Source of the DNA: an uncultured Lacticaseibacillus sp.
Lineage (GTDB): Bacteria; Bacillota; Bacilli; Lactobacillales; Lactobacillaceae
Reading direction: 5' to 3'
DNA length: 16,943 bases
Assembly: GCA_934370925.1 (NCBI GenBank)
Contig: CAKRNG010000036.1
Span: forward strand, 1-16,943
Below, one piece after another: positions 1-8,150 of the stretch; the stretch's first letter is position 1; every line of letters begins with the position of its first letter. The notes below the pieces were generated by a model. The model made no database searches. It was not told where the DNA came from and worked only from the letters and a program-made list of their open reading frames with translations. A program made the translations under genes and the position numbers.

Positions 1-200
1 CTGGGTTAAGCGCAGACTTCTGGGGCACGTAGCTCGACTAGGATGTAACGTTCGTGTGCCTTGGACTTATGGCGCACACACGGGACGCCTTTGAGACTGG
101 CTGACGGGCTTTGTCAGACAGGGTCAAAGCGAGGTGGAATAATTATGGAGCCGTGCCCCACCACTGGAGACACGCAAAAGCCGGAGTCAAACTGCCCCCC
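1..200. repeat. Mosaic intergenic repeat, copy A
   Basis: Non-coding. It has an inner inverted pair TGGGGCAC (21-28) / GTGCCCCA (153-160), followed by a conserved tail (about 161-191) that begins CCACTGGAGACACG. The same ends occur in copies at 8218-8312 and 9406-9546. The part from 11 to 80, ending around TTGGACTTATGGCGCAC, is also found at 4568-4627. Inside are two nested hairpins: GTGTGC (54-59) with GCACAC (74-79), and CTTTGA (89-94) with TCAAAG (124-129) enclosing CTGAC (101-105) with GTCAG (113-117). No ORF of note lies here. The left boundary is unknown because the window starts inside or next to the element. Confidence 0.75.
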
Positions 201-252
201 ACAACCGCCACCCTTTTCGCCACACTCTTGTTAGATAACCTTACACAAATCA

Positions 253-282
253 TGGACTTTTTACCTAAATTTAAGCTATTCT
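253..282 (+). promoter_or_regulatory. Putative promoter of the amino-acid transporter operon
   Basis: TGGACT (253-258), an 18-nt spacer and TATTCT (277-282) lie about 34 nt before the start codon at 316. The -35 matches the consensus at four positions, so this is a modest candidate. No T-box or other leader structure was recognised between the promoter and the gene. Confidence 0.4.
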
Positions 283-315
283 AGAACCATTATTTTCAAG
301 AAAGTGGTGGCAGTA

Positions 316-1770
316 ATGAAACATCGTTGGTTCTGGACCGCCCTTGTCGCACTGTTTGTCGGCATGGTCGCGTTCCTTACACCCCAGTCCGTGAATGCGG
401 CAGAAGAGACTTACACAATCGGCACTGATGTCACGTTTGCCCCGTTCGAATTTGCGAACAAGGACAACAAGTACGTCGGGATTGATATTGATTTGATGAA
501 TGCAATCGCCAAAGAGGAAGGCTTCAAGGTAACCATCAAGCCCCTCGGTTTCAACGCGGCGGTGCAGGCACTTGAAGCCAAGCAAATTGATGGCGTCATT
601 GCAGGGATGAGCATCACCCCCGAACGGCAGCAAAAGTTCGAGATGAGTAACCCCTACTACACGTCTGGTGTCGTCGGGGCCGTCAAGAAGGGGTCAACCA
701 TCAAGTCGCTGAACGACATGCGTGGCAAGCGCGTGGCCGTGAAGACGGGGACTGCCTCCGCAGATTACATCAACAGCATTAAAGACAAGTACAACCTGAC
801 CGTTGTGACCTTCGATGATTCCAACAACATGTACCAAGACGTCATCACGGGCAACTCCGCAGCGTGCTTCGAAGACCAGCCCGTCATGCAATATGGGATT
901 GCGACCGGTCTGGCGCTCAAAATCGTCACCAAGCCCGCAAACTCCGGGAGTTACGGAATTGCCGTCGCGAAGGGCAACCAAACCCTCGTTAACAAAATCA
1001 ACGACGGGATTAAGAAGCTCAAAGCAAACGGCAAGTACGATAAGATTGTTGCGAAGTACCTCGGCACGGGCAGCACGGCCTCCCAGAAGAAGCAGAACGC
1101 CAAGACGCAGGAAACGGATCACTCCTTCCTTGGCCTTCTGAAGACCAACAGCAGTACGCTTCTCAGTGGGTTGGGCGAAACCCTCCTGCTGACCATCGTG
1201 GCCATCATCTGCGCCACCATTGTTGGGGTGCTCGTTGGTCTCCTCGGTGTCATTCCTAACAAATTCGCGCAGGGCGTGGCCACAACGTTCATCTACATTT
1301 TCCGTGGTCTCCCACTCATGGTGCTGGCCCTGTTCATCTACACGGGGATTCCTAGTTTGACGGGCACCAAGATTCCTGCGTTCATCGCTGGGATTGTCAC
1401 GCTCACCCTCAACGAAGGGGCGTACACCGCCGCTTTCGTGAAGGGTGGCATTAACTCCGTCGACGGTGGGCAAATGGAAGCCGCACGCAGCTTGGGGCTC
1501 CCTTGGGCCAAGGCCATGCGCCGGGTCATCTTGCCACAGGGGATTAAAATCATGATTCCGTCCTTCATCAACCAATTCATCATCACGTTGAAGGACACGT
1601 CCATTCTCTCCGTCATTGGCCTGCTTGAATTAACGCAGACCGGGAAGATTATCATTGCGCGTAACATGGAAGGATTCAAGATCTGGACGATGGTCGCGCT
1701 GATGTATCTCATCATCATTACGTTACTGACATGGTTATCAAACTGGGTACAGAAAAAGGTGAATGCATAA
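316..1770 (+). CDS. Amino-acid ABC transporter, fused substrate-binding protein and permease (first copy)
   Basis: A 484-residue membrane importer subunit that captures an amino acid outside the cell and passes it through the membrane. Residues 1-28 are a signal or anchor segment ending VNA-AE. Residues 31-252 are a periplasmic-binding-protein type 3 domain ([31 protein letters not shown]). Residues 283-478 are the permease with the EAA loop at 388-407 ([10 protein letters not shown]...). This is the GlnP architecture with a single binding domain; lactococcal GlnP has two. ATG 316 is preferred over GTG 304 because the purine-rich GTGGTGG at 304-310 sits correctly in front of it. The stop overlaps the ATPase start (TAATG), so the two are translationally coupled. 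Substrate is probably glutamine, glutamate or another polar amino acid; this is family inference. Confidence 0.93.
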   Translation: MKHRWFWTALVALFVGMVAFLTPQSVNAAEETYTIGTDVTFAPFEFANKDNKYVGIDIDLMNAIAKEEGFKVTIKPLGFNAAVQALEAKQIDGVIAGMSITPERQQKFEMSNPYYTSGVVGAVKKGSTIKSLNDMRGKRVAVKTGTASADYINSIKDKYNLTVVTFDDSNNMYQDVITGNSAACFEDQPVMQYGIATGLALKIVTKPANSGSYGIAVAKGNQTLVNKINDGIKKLKANGKYDKIVAKYLGTGSTASQKKQNAKTQETDHSFLGLLKTNSSTLLSGLGETLLLTIVAIICATIVGVLVGLLGVIPNKFAQGVATTFIYIFRGLPLMVLALFIYTGIPSLTGTKIPAFIAGIVTLTLNEGAYTAAFVKGGINSVDGGQMEAARSLGLPWAKAMRRVILPQGIKIMIPSFINQFIITLKDTSILSVIGLLELTQTGKIIIARNMEGFKIWTMVALMYLIIITLLTWLSNWVQKKVNA

Positions 1771-2507
1771 TGACAACACGTGTAGAAATGAAAGATGTAC
1801 ACAAGCAATATGGTCAAAACGACGTCATTAAGGGCGTTGATTTGCAGGTTCAGGACAATGAAGTGGTCGTTCTCATCGGCCCTTCTGGTGCGGGGAAGAG
1901 TACCGTTTTGCGCATGATTAACGGGCTCGAAACCACCACAACCGGTTCCATCGTTATCGACGGCAAGGACATCGCCAAGCCTGGGATCGACATTAACAAG
2001 ACGCGCGAGAAGATTGGGATGGTGTTCCAGCACTTCAACCTCTTCCCGAACATGTCCGTTCGCGACAACATCACCCTCGCGCCCGTTGAACTGGGCGTCA
2101 TGGATAAGGCAGCCGCAACCGCAGAAGCCGACAAGCTACTCGCAACGGTTGGGCTGAGTGAAAAGGCCGACGCCATGCCTGCTTCCCTGTCTGGTGGACA
2201 GAAACAGCGTGTCGCGATTGCCCGCGCCCTGGCAATGAAGCCCGAAATCATGCTGTTTGACGAACCAACCAGCGCGCTGGATCCAGAAATGGTCGGTGAC
2301 GTGTTGGGCGTTATGCGTAAGCTCGCCAAGCAGGGCATGACGATGGTTATCGTGACCCACGAAATGGGCTTTGCCAAGGAAGTGGCGGACCGCGTCGTCT
2401 TCTTCGGTGACGGGAAGATTCTGGAACAGGGCACACCTGAACAGATTTTTGACCACCCGAACCACCCACGTCTGCAGACCTTCTTGAACCAGGTGCTGAA
2501 CGCATAG
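1770..2507 (+). CDS. glnQ: Amino-acid ABC transporter ATP-binding protein (GlnQ-like)
   Basis: A 245-residue cytoplasmic ATPase that powers the flanking permeases. All nucleotide-binding motifs are intact: Walker [10 protein letters not shown] (37-45), Q-loop glutamine 87 in [10 protein letters not shown], signature LSGGQ (140-144), Walker B IMLFDEP with D164 and E165, and H-loop histidine 197 in VTHEMGF. Length is normal for the polar amino-acid transporter family. The start ATG at 1770 overlaps the previous stop by one base, and AAAGGTG near 1755-1761 is a suitable ribosome binding site; an upstream in-frame start at 1731 would lie inside the permease gene and is not favoured. It is the only ATPase in the operon, so it probably serves both fused permeases. 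The symbol is a family-level call; substrate is not proven. Confidence 0.93.
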   Translation: MTTRVEMKDVHKQYGQNDVIKGVDLQVQDNEVVVLIGPSGAGKSTVLRMINGLETTTTGSIVIDGKDIAKPGIDINKTREKIGMVFQHFNLFPNMSVRDNITLAPVELGVMDKAAATAEADKLLATVGLSEKADAMPASLSGGQKQRVAIARALAMKPEIMLFDEPTSALDPEMVGDVLGVMRKLAKQGMTMVIVTHEMGFAKEVADRVVFFGDGKILEQGTPEQIFDHPNHPRLQTFLNQVLNA

Positions 2508-2559
2508 CTGCAAGACGGACTGGACAGTTCTGGGAATGTACCAAAGGAGAACACTTTTT

Positions 2560-4017
2560 ATGAAGAAGAAATGGCTGATTGCAAGCTTATTGACTGCCTT
2601 TGTCGCCCTTTTCGCCGCCTTCGCACCCGTTAAAACACAGGCGGCAACCGAAAAGACCTACACGTTCGGGACGGATGTGACGTACGCGCCGTTCGAGTTC
2701 GCCAATAAGAATAACAAGTACATCGGGATTGACCTCGATATCATCCAGGCCATCGCGAAAAAGGAAGGCTTCAAGGTCGTCGTCAAACCACTTGGGTTCA
2801 ACACCTCGGTGCAGTCCCTCGAAGCCAAGCAAATTGACGGCGTGATTGCCGGCATGACCATCACGCCAGAACGTCAGGCGAAGTTCGCCATGTCCACGCC
2901 TTACTACCCAACCGGCCCTGTCGCTGCCGTCAAGAAGGGCTCCGACGTCAAGAAGCTGAGCGATTTGCGTGGCAAGCGCGTCGCCATCAAGACGGGGACC
3001 GCCGCCGCGGACTACGCGGAATCCATCAAGAAGAAGTACGGTTTCACCACCGTTACCTTCGATGATTCCAACAACATGTACCAAGACGTGCTCACCGGAA
3101 ATTCCGTTGCGTGTTTCGACGACCAACCCGTTCTCCAGTACGCCATCGCAACCGGTGAGAAGCTCCACATCGTCAGCAAGCCCGAAACCGTGAAGTACTA
3201 CGGGATTGCGCTGAACAAAGACCGGAATGACGACCTGCTGAAGAAAATCAATGCCGGTATCAAGGCGATTAAGGCGGATGGCACGTACGACAAAATTGTG
3301 GCCAAGTACCTCGGTAACGGCACAGTTGCTGCTCAGAAGAAGAAAAACGCGAAAACGCAAGAAAAGGACCGGAGCTTCATGGGCCTGCTGCGCGAAAACT
3401 GGTCCACGCTCCTCTCTGGGCTGGGCGAAACGCTCCTCCTGACGTTGGTTGCCATTATTTGTGCCACCATCATCGGGGTGCTCGTTGGCCTGCTCGGTGT
3501 GATTCCAAATGCCTTTGCACGCGGCACAGCCACCACGTTCATCTACATCTTCCGGGGCCTGCCACTGCTCGTCCTGGCACTCTTCATTTACTCTGGGATT
3601 CCAAGTCTGACGGGCGCAAAAATCCCCGCATTCATCGCCGGCATTATCACGCTGACGCTGAACGAAGGGGCGTACACCGCCGCGTTCGTCCGGGGTGGGA
3701 TTCAATCCGTTGACGCCGGCCAAATGGAGGCCGCGCGGAGCTTAGGCCTTCCTTGGGGCAAAGCCATGCGTCGGGTCATTCTGCCACAGGGACTGCGTAT
3801 GATGGTCCCATCCTTCATCAACCAATTCATCATCACCTTGAAGGACACGTCGATTCTTTCCGTCATCGGTTTACTTGAACTGACACAAACGGGGAAAATC
3901 ATTATCGCGCGCAACATGGAAGGATTCAAGATTTGGACCATGGTCGCACTGATTTACTTAGTGATCATCACGCTGCTCACTTGGCTCTCCCACTGGGTTG
4001 AACGCCGCATCCGCTAG
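2560..4017 (+). CDS. Amino-acid ABC transporter, fused substrate-binding protein and permease (second copy)
   Basis: A 485-residue paralogue of the protein at 316-1770, colinear over its full length and identical at most positions by eye. It has a signal or anchor segment (about 1-28, ending TQA-AT), a binding domain (about 33-253, GTDVTYAPFEF, GIDLDII) and a permease domain (about 284-480) with EAA loop [14 protein letters not shown] and the same conserved [15 protein letters not shown] stretch. ATG 2560 is chosen because AAAGGAG (2543-2549) precedes it; the upstream in-frame ATG at 2536 lies before that site. It follows the ATPase after 52 nt and ends at the operon terminator. The binding domains differ more from each other than the permease domains do, which fits a duplication followed by a change in substrate preference; that is inference. 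Confidence 0.93.
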   Translation: MKKKWLIASLLTAFVALFAAFAPVKTQAATEKTYTFGTDVTYAPFEFANKNNKYIGIDLDIIQAIAKKEGFKVVVKPLGFNTSVQSLEAKQIDGVIAGMTITPERQAKFAMSTPYYPTGPVAAVKKGSDVKKLSDLRGKRVAIKTGTAAADYAESIKKKYGFTTVTFDDSNNMYQDVLTGNSVACFDDQPVLQYAIATGEKLHIVSKPETVKYYGIALNKDRNDDLLKKINAGIKAIKADGTYDKIVAKYLGNGTVAAQKKKNAKTQEKDRSFMGLLRENWSTLLSGLGETLLLTLVAIICATIIGVLVGLLGVIPNAFARGTATTFIYIFRGLPLLVLALFIYSGIPSLTGAKIPAFIAGIITLTLNEGAYTAAFVRGGIQSVDAGQMEAARSLGLPWGKAMRRVILPQGLRMMVPSFINQFIITLKDTSILSVIGLLELTQTGKIIIARNMEGFKIWTMVALIYLVIITLLTWLSHWVERRIR

Positions 4018-4074
4018 TGTCTCGCGGTGGTGGCACAGTTTTCCGCTACCCTTCTCCTTGTGAATGAGACGTAG

Positions 4075-4101
4075 CGATGACGGCTAAGGGCGCCGTCATC
4101 G
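4075..4101 (+). terminator. First hairpin after the transporter operon
   Basis: A 10-bp perfect stem, CGATGACGGC (4075-4084) with GCCGTCATCG (4092-4101), and a 7-nt loop. It is followed by only three T, so alone it would be a weak terminator; it sits directly before the stronger hairpin at 4105-4140. Confidence 0.55.
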
Positions 4102-4104
4102 TTT

Positions 4105-4140
4105 AAAAACCGCGATTTTCATTCGAGGATCGCGGTTTTT
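4105..4140 (+). terminator. Rho-independent terminator of the transporter operon
   Basis: A 12-bp perfect stem, AAAAACCGCGAT (4105-4116) with ATCGCGGTTTTT (4129-4140), and a 12-nt loop, ending in a T run. It lies 88 nt after the stop of the last transporter gene. Confidence 0.85.
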
Positions 4141-4256
4141 AATATCGTCATCTACATCCCCAGACCGATTTTTTCAGAAAACGTCCGCCATGCCTGCGTT
4201 AACGTGATACGATGATATCCAATAACACATACCAGCCTATTTAAGGGGAATTTTAT

Positions 4257-4505
4257 ATGGGACATTTCTTAGTAATTATTATCGTTGGTGCCATTATCGG
4301 AAGCATTGGCGGTTCCTTCGTTAGTCGCGATCTCGGTGCAGGGTGCGGGGGAAACATCGTCGCCGGACTCGTGGGTTCATGGATTGGCACCAAATTTTTG
4401 GGTGATTGGGGCTGGCACGTGGCCGGCATTGCCATCTTCCCATCCATTATCGGCGCAATGGTTTTCGTGTTTGTGGCCTCCCTATTCATCGGCCACAAGC
4501 GGTAA
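4257..4505 (+). CDS. GlsB/YeaQ/YmgE-type small membrane protein
   Basis: An 82-residue, glycine-rich, very hydrophobic protein with about three membrane segments (residues roughly 3-22, 32-48 and 54-78) and a basic tail GHKR. The glycine pattern GAIIGSIGG near the start and GNIVAGLVGSWIG in the middle are typical of the transglycosylase-associated (Transgly_assoc) family, and its length is normal. Members are often stress-induced in Gram-positive bacteria, sometimes beside Asp23 proteins, but their biochemical role is not settled and no Asp23 gene is present here. ATG 4257 is preceded by AAGGGGA (4243-4249). It is a single-gene unit, cut off from the transporter operon by two terminators. Confidence 0.85.
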   Translation: MGHFLVIIIVGAIIGSIGGSFVSRDLGAGCGGNIVAGLVGSWIGTKFLGDWGWHVAGIAIFPSIIGAMVFVFVASLFIGHKR

Positions 4506-4527
4506 AACCCTTCTTAGGCAGGAGGCT

Positions 4528-4627
4528 GCGCCAGAAGACGGTTTGGCCCCGGTATACAAGGTAGGGGGCAGTCTTCTGGCGCGCGACTGGATGTAATGTT
4601 CGTGTGCCTTGGACTTATGGCGCACCC
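4528..4627. repeat. Mosaic intergenic repeat, copy B
   Basis: Begins with a perfect 12-bp inverted repeat, GCGCCAGAAGAC (4528-4539) and GTCTTCTGGCGC (4571-4582), enclosing CGGTTTGGCCCC (4539-4550), a 12-mer also present at 9305-9316 beside copy D. From 4568 to 4627 it matches copy A (11-80), sharing GCAG-CTTCTGG, GGATGTAA and the stretch ending TTGGACTTATGGCGCAC. It is missing six bases of copy A around 29-34. It lacks the GTGCCCCACC tail of copies A, C and D. Only 22 nt separate it from the stop of the GlsB-like gene, so its first hairpin may also act on that transcript. Confidence 0.72.
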
Positions 4628-4649
4628 ACCTTATCGCCACTCCTTTTGC

Positions 4650-4680
4650 GCACCGCGGCTTTTTGGTGGTGCTTTTTCTT
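4650..4680 (+). terminator. Weak terminator-like hairpin after the GlsB-like gene and repeat B
   Basis: GCACC (4650-4654) can pair with GGTGC (4668-4672) and is followed by the T-rich run CTTTTTCTTTTC. The stem is short. It is the first T-rich exit after the GlsB-like gene, but the next hairpin (4690-4734) is far stronger. Confidence 0.3.
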
Positions 4681-4689
4681 TTCTCGACC

Positions 4690-4734
4690 AATCAAAAATC
4701 GGCTACCACTCATCGTGGTAGCCGATTTTTGATT
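4690..4734. terminator. Strong bidirectional terminator between the GlsB-like and YxeA-like genes
   Basis: A perfect 20-bp stem (4690-4709 with 4715-4734) and a 5-nt loop TCATC. Both arms carry A/T runs (CAAAAATCGG and CCGATTTTTG), so it can stop transcription from either side. The right arm overlaps the stop codon of the minus-strand YxeA-like gene at 4733-4735. Confidence 0.88.
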
Positions 4735-5122
4735 ACTCTAATTTAGACAGTAAATCAGATGGAATTTTGTTTTTACTGATGACGCTTGGTCCCTTAATGA
4801 AGCGCTTCTCAGACACATCTGCCCGCACGTAGGTTCCAACTGGAATCAGCGTTGGGTTAGCGCCCTCGCGACTGTCCCAAGCCACGTTCATTTCCTTACC
4901 ATCCTTAGTGACCCACTTGATTTCGTAGTTATAGTAGTAATATTGCTGACCATCCACCTTGTAGTCTTCACCCTTTGAGGTCTTGGACTTCTTCTTCGTG
5001 GCGCTTTCGATGACCCCGTAAGATGTCACGCCATTGTACGTGCTGTTCCAGTAGCTGTACGCCTTGAACCCGATGAACGCCAGCACCACAACCGCAATTA
5101 ACCACCCAATTGTCTTCTTCAT
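4733..5122 (-). CDS. YxeA/DUF1093-like small membrane-anchored or secreted protein
   Basis: A 129-residue protein with one hydrophobic N-terminal segment (residues about 5-22) after MKK, then a small lysine- and tyrosine-rich outer domain. The layout fits the YxeA (DUF1093) family: an N-terminal signal segment, a central tyrosine-rich strand (YYYYNYEIKW), a conserved turn before 'PVGTYVRADV', and a C-terminal 'P-S-VISKNKIPSDLLSKL' that resembles the family's closing helix. The function of the family is unknown. GGAGGA at 5129-5134 is a good ribosome binding site for the ATG at 5122. No lipobox cysteine is present, so it is not a lipoprotein. It is a single-gene unit ending in the bidirectional terminator at 4690-4734. 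Confidence 0.75.
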   Translation of the reverse strand: MKKTIGWLIAVVVLAFIGFKAYSYWNSTYNGVTSYGVIESATKKKSKTSKGEDYKVDGQQYYYYNYEIKWVTKDGKEMNVAWDSREGANPTLIPVGTYVRADVSEKRFIKGPSVISKNKIPSDLLSKLE

Positions 5123-5427
5123 GATGAATCCTCCATTCAGACGCGAAACATTATCCGTAGTCCCACACCCGTTATTTTTATTCGAACACCCTTTGTGACG
5201 CTAACCGCCGTTGATGGTGATTGTTCGCCCTGTCTCAGGCGCTTTCTTTCACTACCTTATCGGACGAAAAGCGTGACGCTGTTCTTATTAATTGAAGATT
5301 ACCACGAAACACAAATTGCCCGCAATCCGTCTAAAGGCGTAATTATTCCACCGAATTACGTCAAAAGAAAACTGGGATGCCGTCTTCTCCTAACGCTTCT
5401 CCACGCCCGAATTCGTCCTCATTTTTA
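5123..5427. other. Intergenic stretch with no recognised gene
   Basis: The gap between the divergent YxeA-like and aldo/keto reductase genes. An 83-codon ORF at 5195-5446 is open, but it lacks a clear ribosome binding site, has no recognisable domain and runs into the reductase promoter, so it is not called. No strong hairpin, repeat or RNA gene was seen. Confidence 0.5.
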
Positions 5428-5456
5428 TTGCCGTTTCTCTAACTAAGCACTAAACT
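5428..5456 (+). promoter_or_regulatory. Promoter of the aldo/keto reductase gene
   Basis: TTGCCG (5428-5433), a 17-nt spacer and TAAACT (5451-5456) lie about 45 nt before the start codon. Both boxes are near consensus with ideal spacing. Confidence 0.6.
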
Positions 5457-5500
5457 AGATTTAACGTTACGCGCATCTTTTGCGCAGAAAGCAGGTTCTC

Positions 5501-6343
5501 ATGAGTCTTCTTACCCAACCATTCACCCTTCCAAATGGTGTCACCATCCCCCAAGTGGGCTTCGGCACGTGGCAAATTCCAAACGGTGATGTTGCCTACA
5601 CCGCCGTTCGCAACGCGTTGGATGCTGGTTACCGCCACATCGACACCGCCGCTGCTTACCGGAATGAGGAAAGTGTCGGGCGCGCTGTTCGTGATTCCGG
5701 CATCGCCCGTGAAGAATTATTCATCACCAGCAAACTGCCCGCTGAAGCCAAGACCTACGCAGACGCAGCGGCGGCCATTGACCAATCACTCGCAAACCTC
5801 GACCTCGGCTACATTGACCTCTACCTCATCCACGCACCATGGCCATGGGCAGATCTCGGTGGTGACTACAAGGCTGGCAACGCAGAGGCTTGGCGCGCCC
5901 TAGAAGATGCGTACACGGCCGGCAAGTTCCGTGCCATCGGAATTTCTAACTTCAACGTCGCCGACCAGGAATACTTGTACAGCCACTGTCGCATCACCCC
6001 AATGGCACTGCAATTGCAGTTCTACATCGGTTACACGGAACCCGAAAACGTGGCGTGCGCCCGAAAACACGGCCTGCTCATCGAAGGATTTTCGCCCCTC
6101 GCGACTGGCTTCCTGTTGGGGAACGACGCCGTTGCCAAAATCGCGGCGCACTACGACGTCTCCGTTCCCCAGCTGGCGATTCGTTACGTCTTGCAAAACG
6201 GGATTATTCCGCTGCCCAAAGCAGTGGGACCCGACCACATCAAGCAAAACACCGCACTCGACTTTCACATTTCACCCGCAGACATGGCGGCGCTGAACGT
6301 GTTGGTCGACACGGCGCCTGGTGAAGATAACAACGATTATTAA
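5501..6343 (+). CDS. Aldo/keto reductase (2,5-diketo-D-gluconate reductase-like family)
   Basis: A 280-residue NADPH-dependent cytosolic oxidoreductase that reduces aldehydes or ketones to alcohols; the substrate cannot be told from sequence. The complete catalytic tetrad is visible: D48 and Y53 in GYRHIDTAAAYRNE, K78 in TSKLP, and H111 in YLIHAPWP. Cofactor-site residues S149-N150 (IGISNF) and the later LPKAV (239-242 region, K240) are also present. At the usual 'NQ' strand motif this protein reads LQ (170-171), a substitution of the asparagine. Length is normal for the family. ATG 5501 is preceded by AAAGCAGG (5488-5495), a fair ribosome binding site; an upstream in-frame start at 5480 would leave no such site. 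Single-gene unit with its own promoter and a shared terminator. Confidence 0.92.
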   Translation: MSLLTQPFTLPNGVTIPQVGFGTWQIPNGDVAYTAVRNALDAGYRHIDTAAAYRNEESVGRAVRDSGIAREELFITSKLPAEAKTYADAAAAIDQSLANLDLGYIDLYLIHAPWPWADLGGDYKAGNAEAWRALEDAYTAGKFRAIGISNFNVADQEYLYSHCRITPMALQLQFYIGYTEPENVACARKHGLLIEGFSPLATGFLLGNDAVAKIAAHYDVSVPQLAIRYVLQNGIIPLPKAVGPDHIKQNTALDFHISPADMAALNVLVDTAPGEDNNDY

Positions 6344-6381
6344 TTAGTAATGCCGCTTTAATTTTCATAATCTCAACGAAA

Positions 6382-6420
6382 CCTACGCAACACCGCCAAG
6401 TTTCGGCGGTCCCGCGTAGG
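6382..6420. terminator. Bidirectional terminator between the reductase and MerR genes
   Basis: A two-part stem: CCTACGC (6382-6388) with GCGTAGG (6414-6420), and ACCGCC (6392-6397) with GGCGGT (6405-6410), separated by a small internal loop. It lies between convergent genes. CTTCTTTATTT follows on the plus strand; the minus-strand side is only moderately T-rich. Confidence 0.75.
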
Positions 6421-6434
6421 CTTCTTTATTTGGC

Positions 6435-6812
6435 TCACATCTTCTCCGCCAACCACGCAATCTTCTCCTCAAGGTAATCAATACTGGCCTGCACCTCATC
6501 ACGGCGCGCGTACGCCTCCACCAGTTTACGCGATAACAGGTCGTGCCGCGCCACCGCGTTGCGCGTGCCATCTCCGCGCAAATCCAGGTCCGCCCGAATC
6601 TCGTCTAACTTAAACCCACCACTTTGCAACCGGTGGATGAGCGCCACCCGCTCAATGTCAGCTGCCGTATATCGCCGCCGATAATTCACATCACGCGCAG
6701 GTAGCAGCAACCCCTTCTTCTCGTAGAACCGCAACGTGTCGATGCTCAGGCCCGTTTCGACCGCAAATTGGCCAATTGAAAAATCCTGTTTTTTCGTTTT
6801 GTCGTTCGACAT
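6435..6812 (-). CDS. MerR-family transcriptional regulator
   Basis: A 125-residue DNA-binding regulator. Residues 11-38 form the MerR winged helix-turn-helix (FSIGQFAVETGLSIDTLRFYEKKGLL), followed by the wing with NYRRRYTAADIERVALI (43-59) and a dimerisation helix rich in charged residues (about 88-122, KLVEAYARRDEVQASIDYLEEKI). There is no cysteine in the protein, so a metal-sensing role is unlikely; small family members of this type often respond to organic stress signals. It is divergent from the MFS exporter with a 122-nt gap, the usual sign that it controls that neighbour and itself. GGAGTG lies just upstream of the ATG. The ligand is unknown. Confidence 0.9.
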   Translation of the reverse strand: MSNDKTKKQDFSIGQFAVETGLSIDTLRFYEKKGLLLPARDVNYRRRYTAADIERVALIHRLQSGGFKLDEIRADLDLRGDGTRNAVARHDLLSRKLVEAYARRDEVQASIDYLEEKIAWLAEKM

Positions 6813-6847
6813 GGACTACACTCCAGCATTTATAGTTATTAATTGTG

Positions 6848-6877
6848 ATTTTACCCATTTTCGCAGTCATTTAGCAA
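6848..6877 (-). promoter_or_regulatory. Putative promoter of the merR gene
   Basis: On the minus strand, TTGCTA (6877-6872), an 18-nt spacer and TAAAAT (6853-6848). It would start transcription near 6841, giving a leader of under 30 nt. It overlaps the candidate promoter of the divergent MFS gene. Confidence 0.5.
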
Positions 6878-6901
6878 CTTATCTGACGCAGTACTTATTC
6901 T
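6871..6901 (+). promoter_or_regulatory. Putative MerR-controlled promoter of the MFS gene
   Basis: TTAGCA (6871-6876) and TATTCT (6896-6901) are separated by 19 nt. Over-long spacers of 19-20 nt are typical of promoters that MerR proteins activate by twisting the DNA. The spacer contains CTGACGCAG, a short dyad, but no long inverted repeat. Boxes are weak matches, so the call is tentative. Confidence 0.4.
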
Positions 6902-6934
6902 TCACGCAATTTCTATTTAAAAAGGAGCATCTTC

Positions 6935-8098
6935 ATGGAAAAACGCACCTCTATCTTCTCCCGTGACTTCTGGCTCATGGCCGCCGTTAATCTCTTCGTC
7001 ATGACCGCCTACTACGGCCTCATGGTGACGACCGCGCAGTTCGCCTACGATCAGTTTCACGCCGCAACCAGCATCGCCGGTCTCGTTACGGGGGTTACCG
7101 TCCTCGGTATTCTCGTTTCGCGCTTCTCATCCGGTTACCTCACGCAGCGCTTCAGCACAAAAACGCTCCTCATCTTCGGTGCCATTCTGCTCGTGCCCGC
7201 AACGCTGGCTTACCACCTCGCCAGCTCCATTGGCATCTTGTTGTTAGTACGACTCGTCCACGGGCTTGCGATTGGGCTCATCAGTACGGTCACGAACACC
7301 GCCGTCGTCCTCCTTTTTCCCGCCGCACGGAAGGGAGAAGGCATTGGTTACTTCAGCCTGAGCACCATTCTCGCAACGGCAATCGGTCCCTTCTTAGGGC
7401 TGCTCTTGATGGGAATGGGTTACGCCGTCCTATTCAATGCCGTCGCCATCGCCTCCGTCCTCGTACTCCTCATCACGCTACTGATTGACGCAACCAAAAT
7501 CAAGTTCGAGGCACCCGCAAAACGAGAACCCCTCAACCTCCGCGCCTTCATCGAGCCCAAAGCCTTCCCCATCGCTGGGTCCATCTTCATCGTGGCGTTG
7601 AGTTACGCGGCGCTCCAAACCTACATTTCTTTCTACGCTAAGGCAATTGGGCTAAGCGCGCTCGCAAGTTACTTCTTCCTGATGTACGCCATCGTGGTGC
7701 TCATCAGTCGCCCCCTCACTGGTCGCTTGCTCGATAGCCACAGCGAGAATCTCGTCATCATCCCCGCTGTCCTCATCGAAGTGGCAGGACTGTTGCTTTT
7801 GAAATTCTCCCACACCGGCGTTGCCTTCATGGTTGCGGCCGCCCTCATTGGCCTTGGCTTCGGGAACTTCCAATCCGCCGCCCAAACCGTGGTCGCCAAG
7901 ATTGTCCCCATCGAACGTCTCAGCCAGGCAACTGCCACCTACTTCATCGTGTTCGACCTCAGTCTCGGCGTCGGCCCCTTCCTGCTCGGCTTCATCGTCC
8001 CCAGCCTCGGATATGCCAACCTCTTCGCCCTCTGTGCAGGCTTCAGCTTGCTTGGCCTCGGCTTCTATTACCTCACGCACGGCCGTCACGTCCACTAG
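6935..8098 (+). CDS. MFS transporter, probable drug/metabolite exporter
   Basis: A 387-residue, 12-segment major facilitator protein in the cytoplasmic membrane. The loop after the second segment has a motif-A variant GYLTQRFSTKTLL (67-79), with a looser echo GRLLDSHSENLV (about 263-274) in the second half, showing the family's internal duplication. The fifth segment has GPFLG (151-155), close to the antiporter motif C, with G138 present and alanine in place of the second glycine; this points to proton-coupled export. Length is normal for 12-TM exporters. AAAGGAG (6921-6927) precedes ATG 6935. Divergent from a MerR regulator, which probably controls it. Substrate unknown. The terminator at 8151-8195 follows the stop by 52 nt. 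Confidence 0.9.
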   Translation: MEKRTSIFSRDFWLMAAVNLFVMTAYYGLMVTTAQFAYDQFHAATSIAGLVTGVTVLGILVSRFSSGYLTQRFSTKTLLIFGAILLVPATLAYHLASSIGILLLVRLVHGLAIGLISTVTNTAVVLLFPAARKGEGIGYFSLSTILATAIGPFLGLLLMGMGYAVLFNAVAIASVLVLLITLLIDATKIKFEAPAKREPLNLRAFIEPKAFPIAGSIFIVALSYAALQTYISFYAKAIGLSALASYFFLMYAIVVLISRPLTGRLLDSHSENLVIIPAVLIEVAGLLLLKFSHTGVAFMVAAALIGLGFGNFQSAAQTVVAKIVPIERLSQATATYFIVFDLSLGVGPFLLGFIVPSLGYANLFALCAGFSLLGLGFYYLTHGRHVH

Positions 8099-8150
8099 TT
8101 CCATGTGAAACAAGGGACGTTTAATGTGCGCGCACCAAAAGCATACACAG

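Noticed and set aside
694..3723. Long minus-strand ORFs of 293 and 378 codons across the transporter genes
   Set aside because: They are antisense to strongly conserved transporter domains, rich in residues typical of reverse-frame reading (R, G, V, H, D), and lack ribosome binding sites.
4285..4691. Alternative-frame ORFs over the GlsB-like gene and repeat B
   Set aside because: They continue through hairpins and repeat DNA, and the GlsB frame has the ribosome binding site and family pattern.
5195..5446. Plus-strand ORF of 83 codons between the YxeA-like and reductase genes
   Set aside because: No clear ribosome binding site, no domain, mixed composition, and it runs into the reductase promoter; most likely chance.
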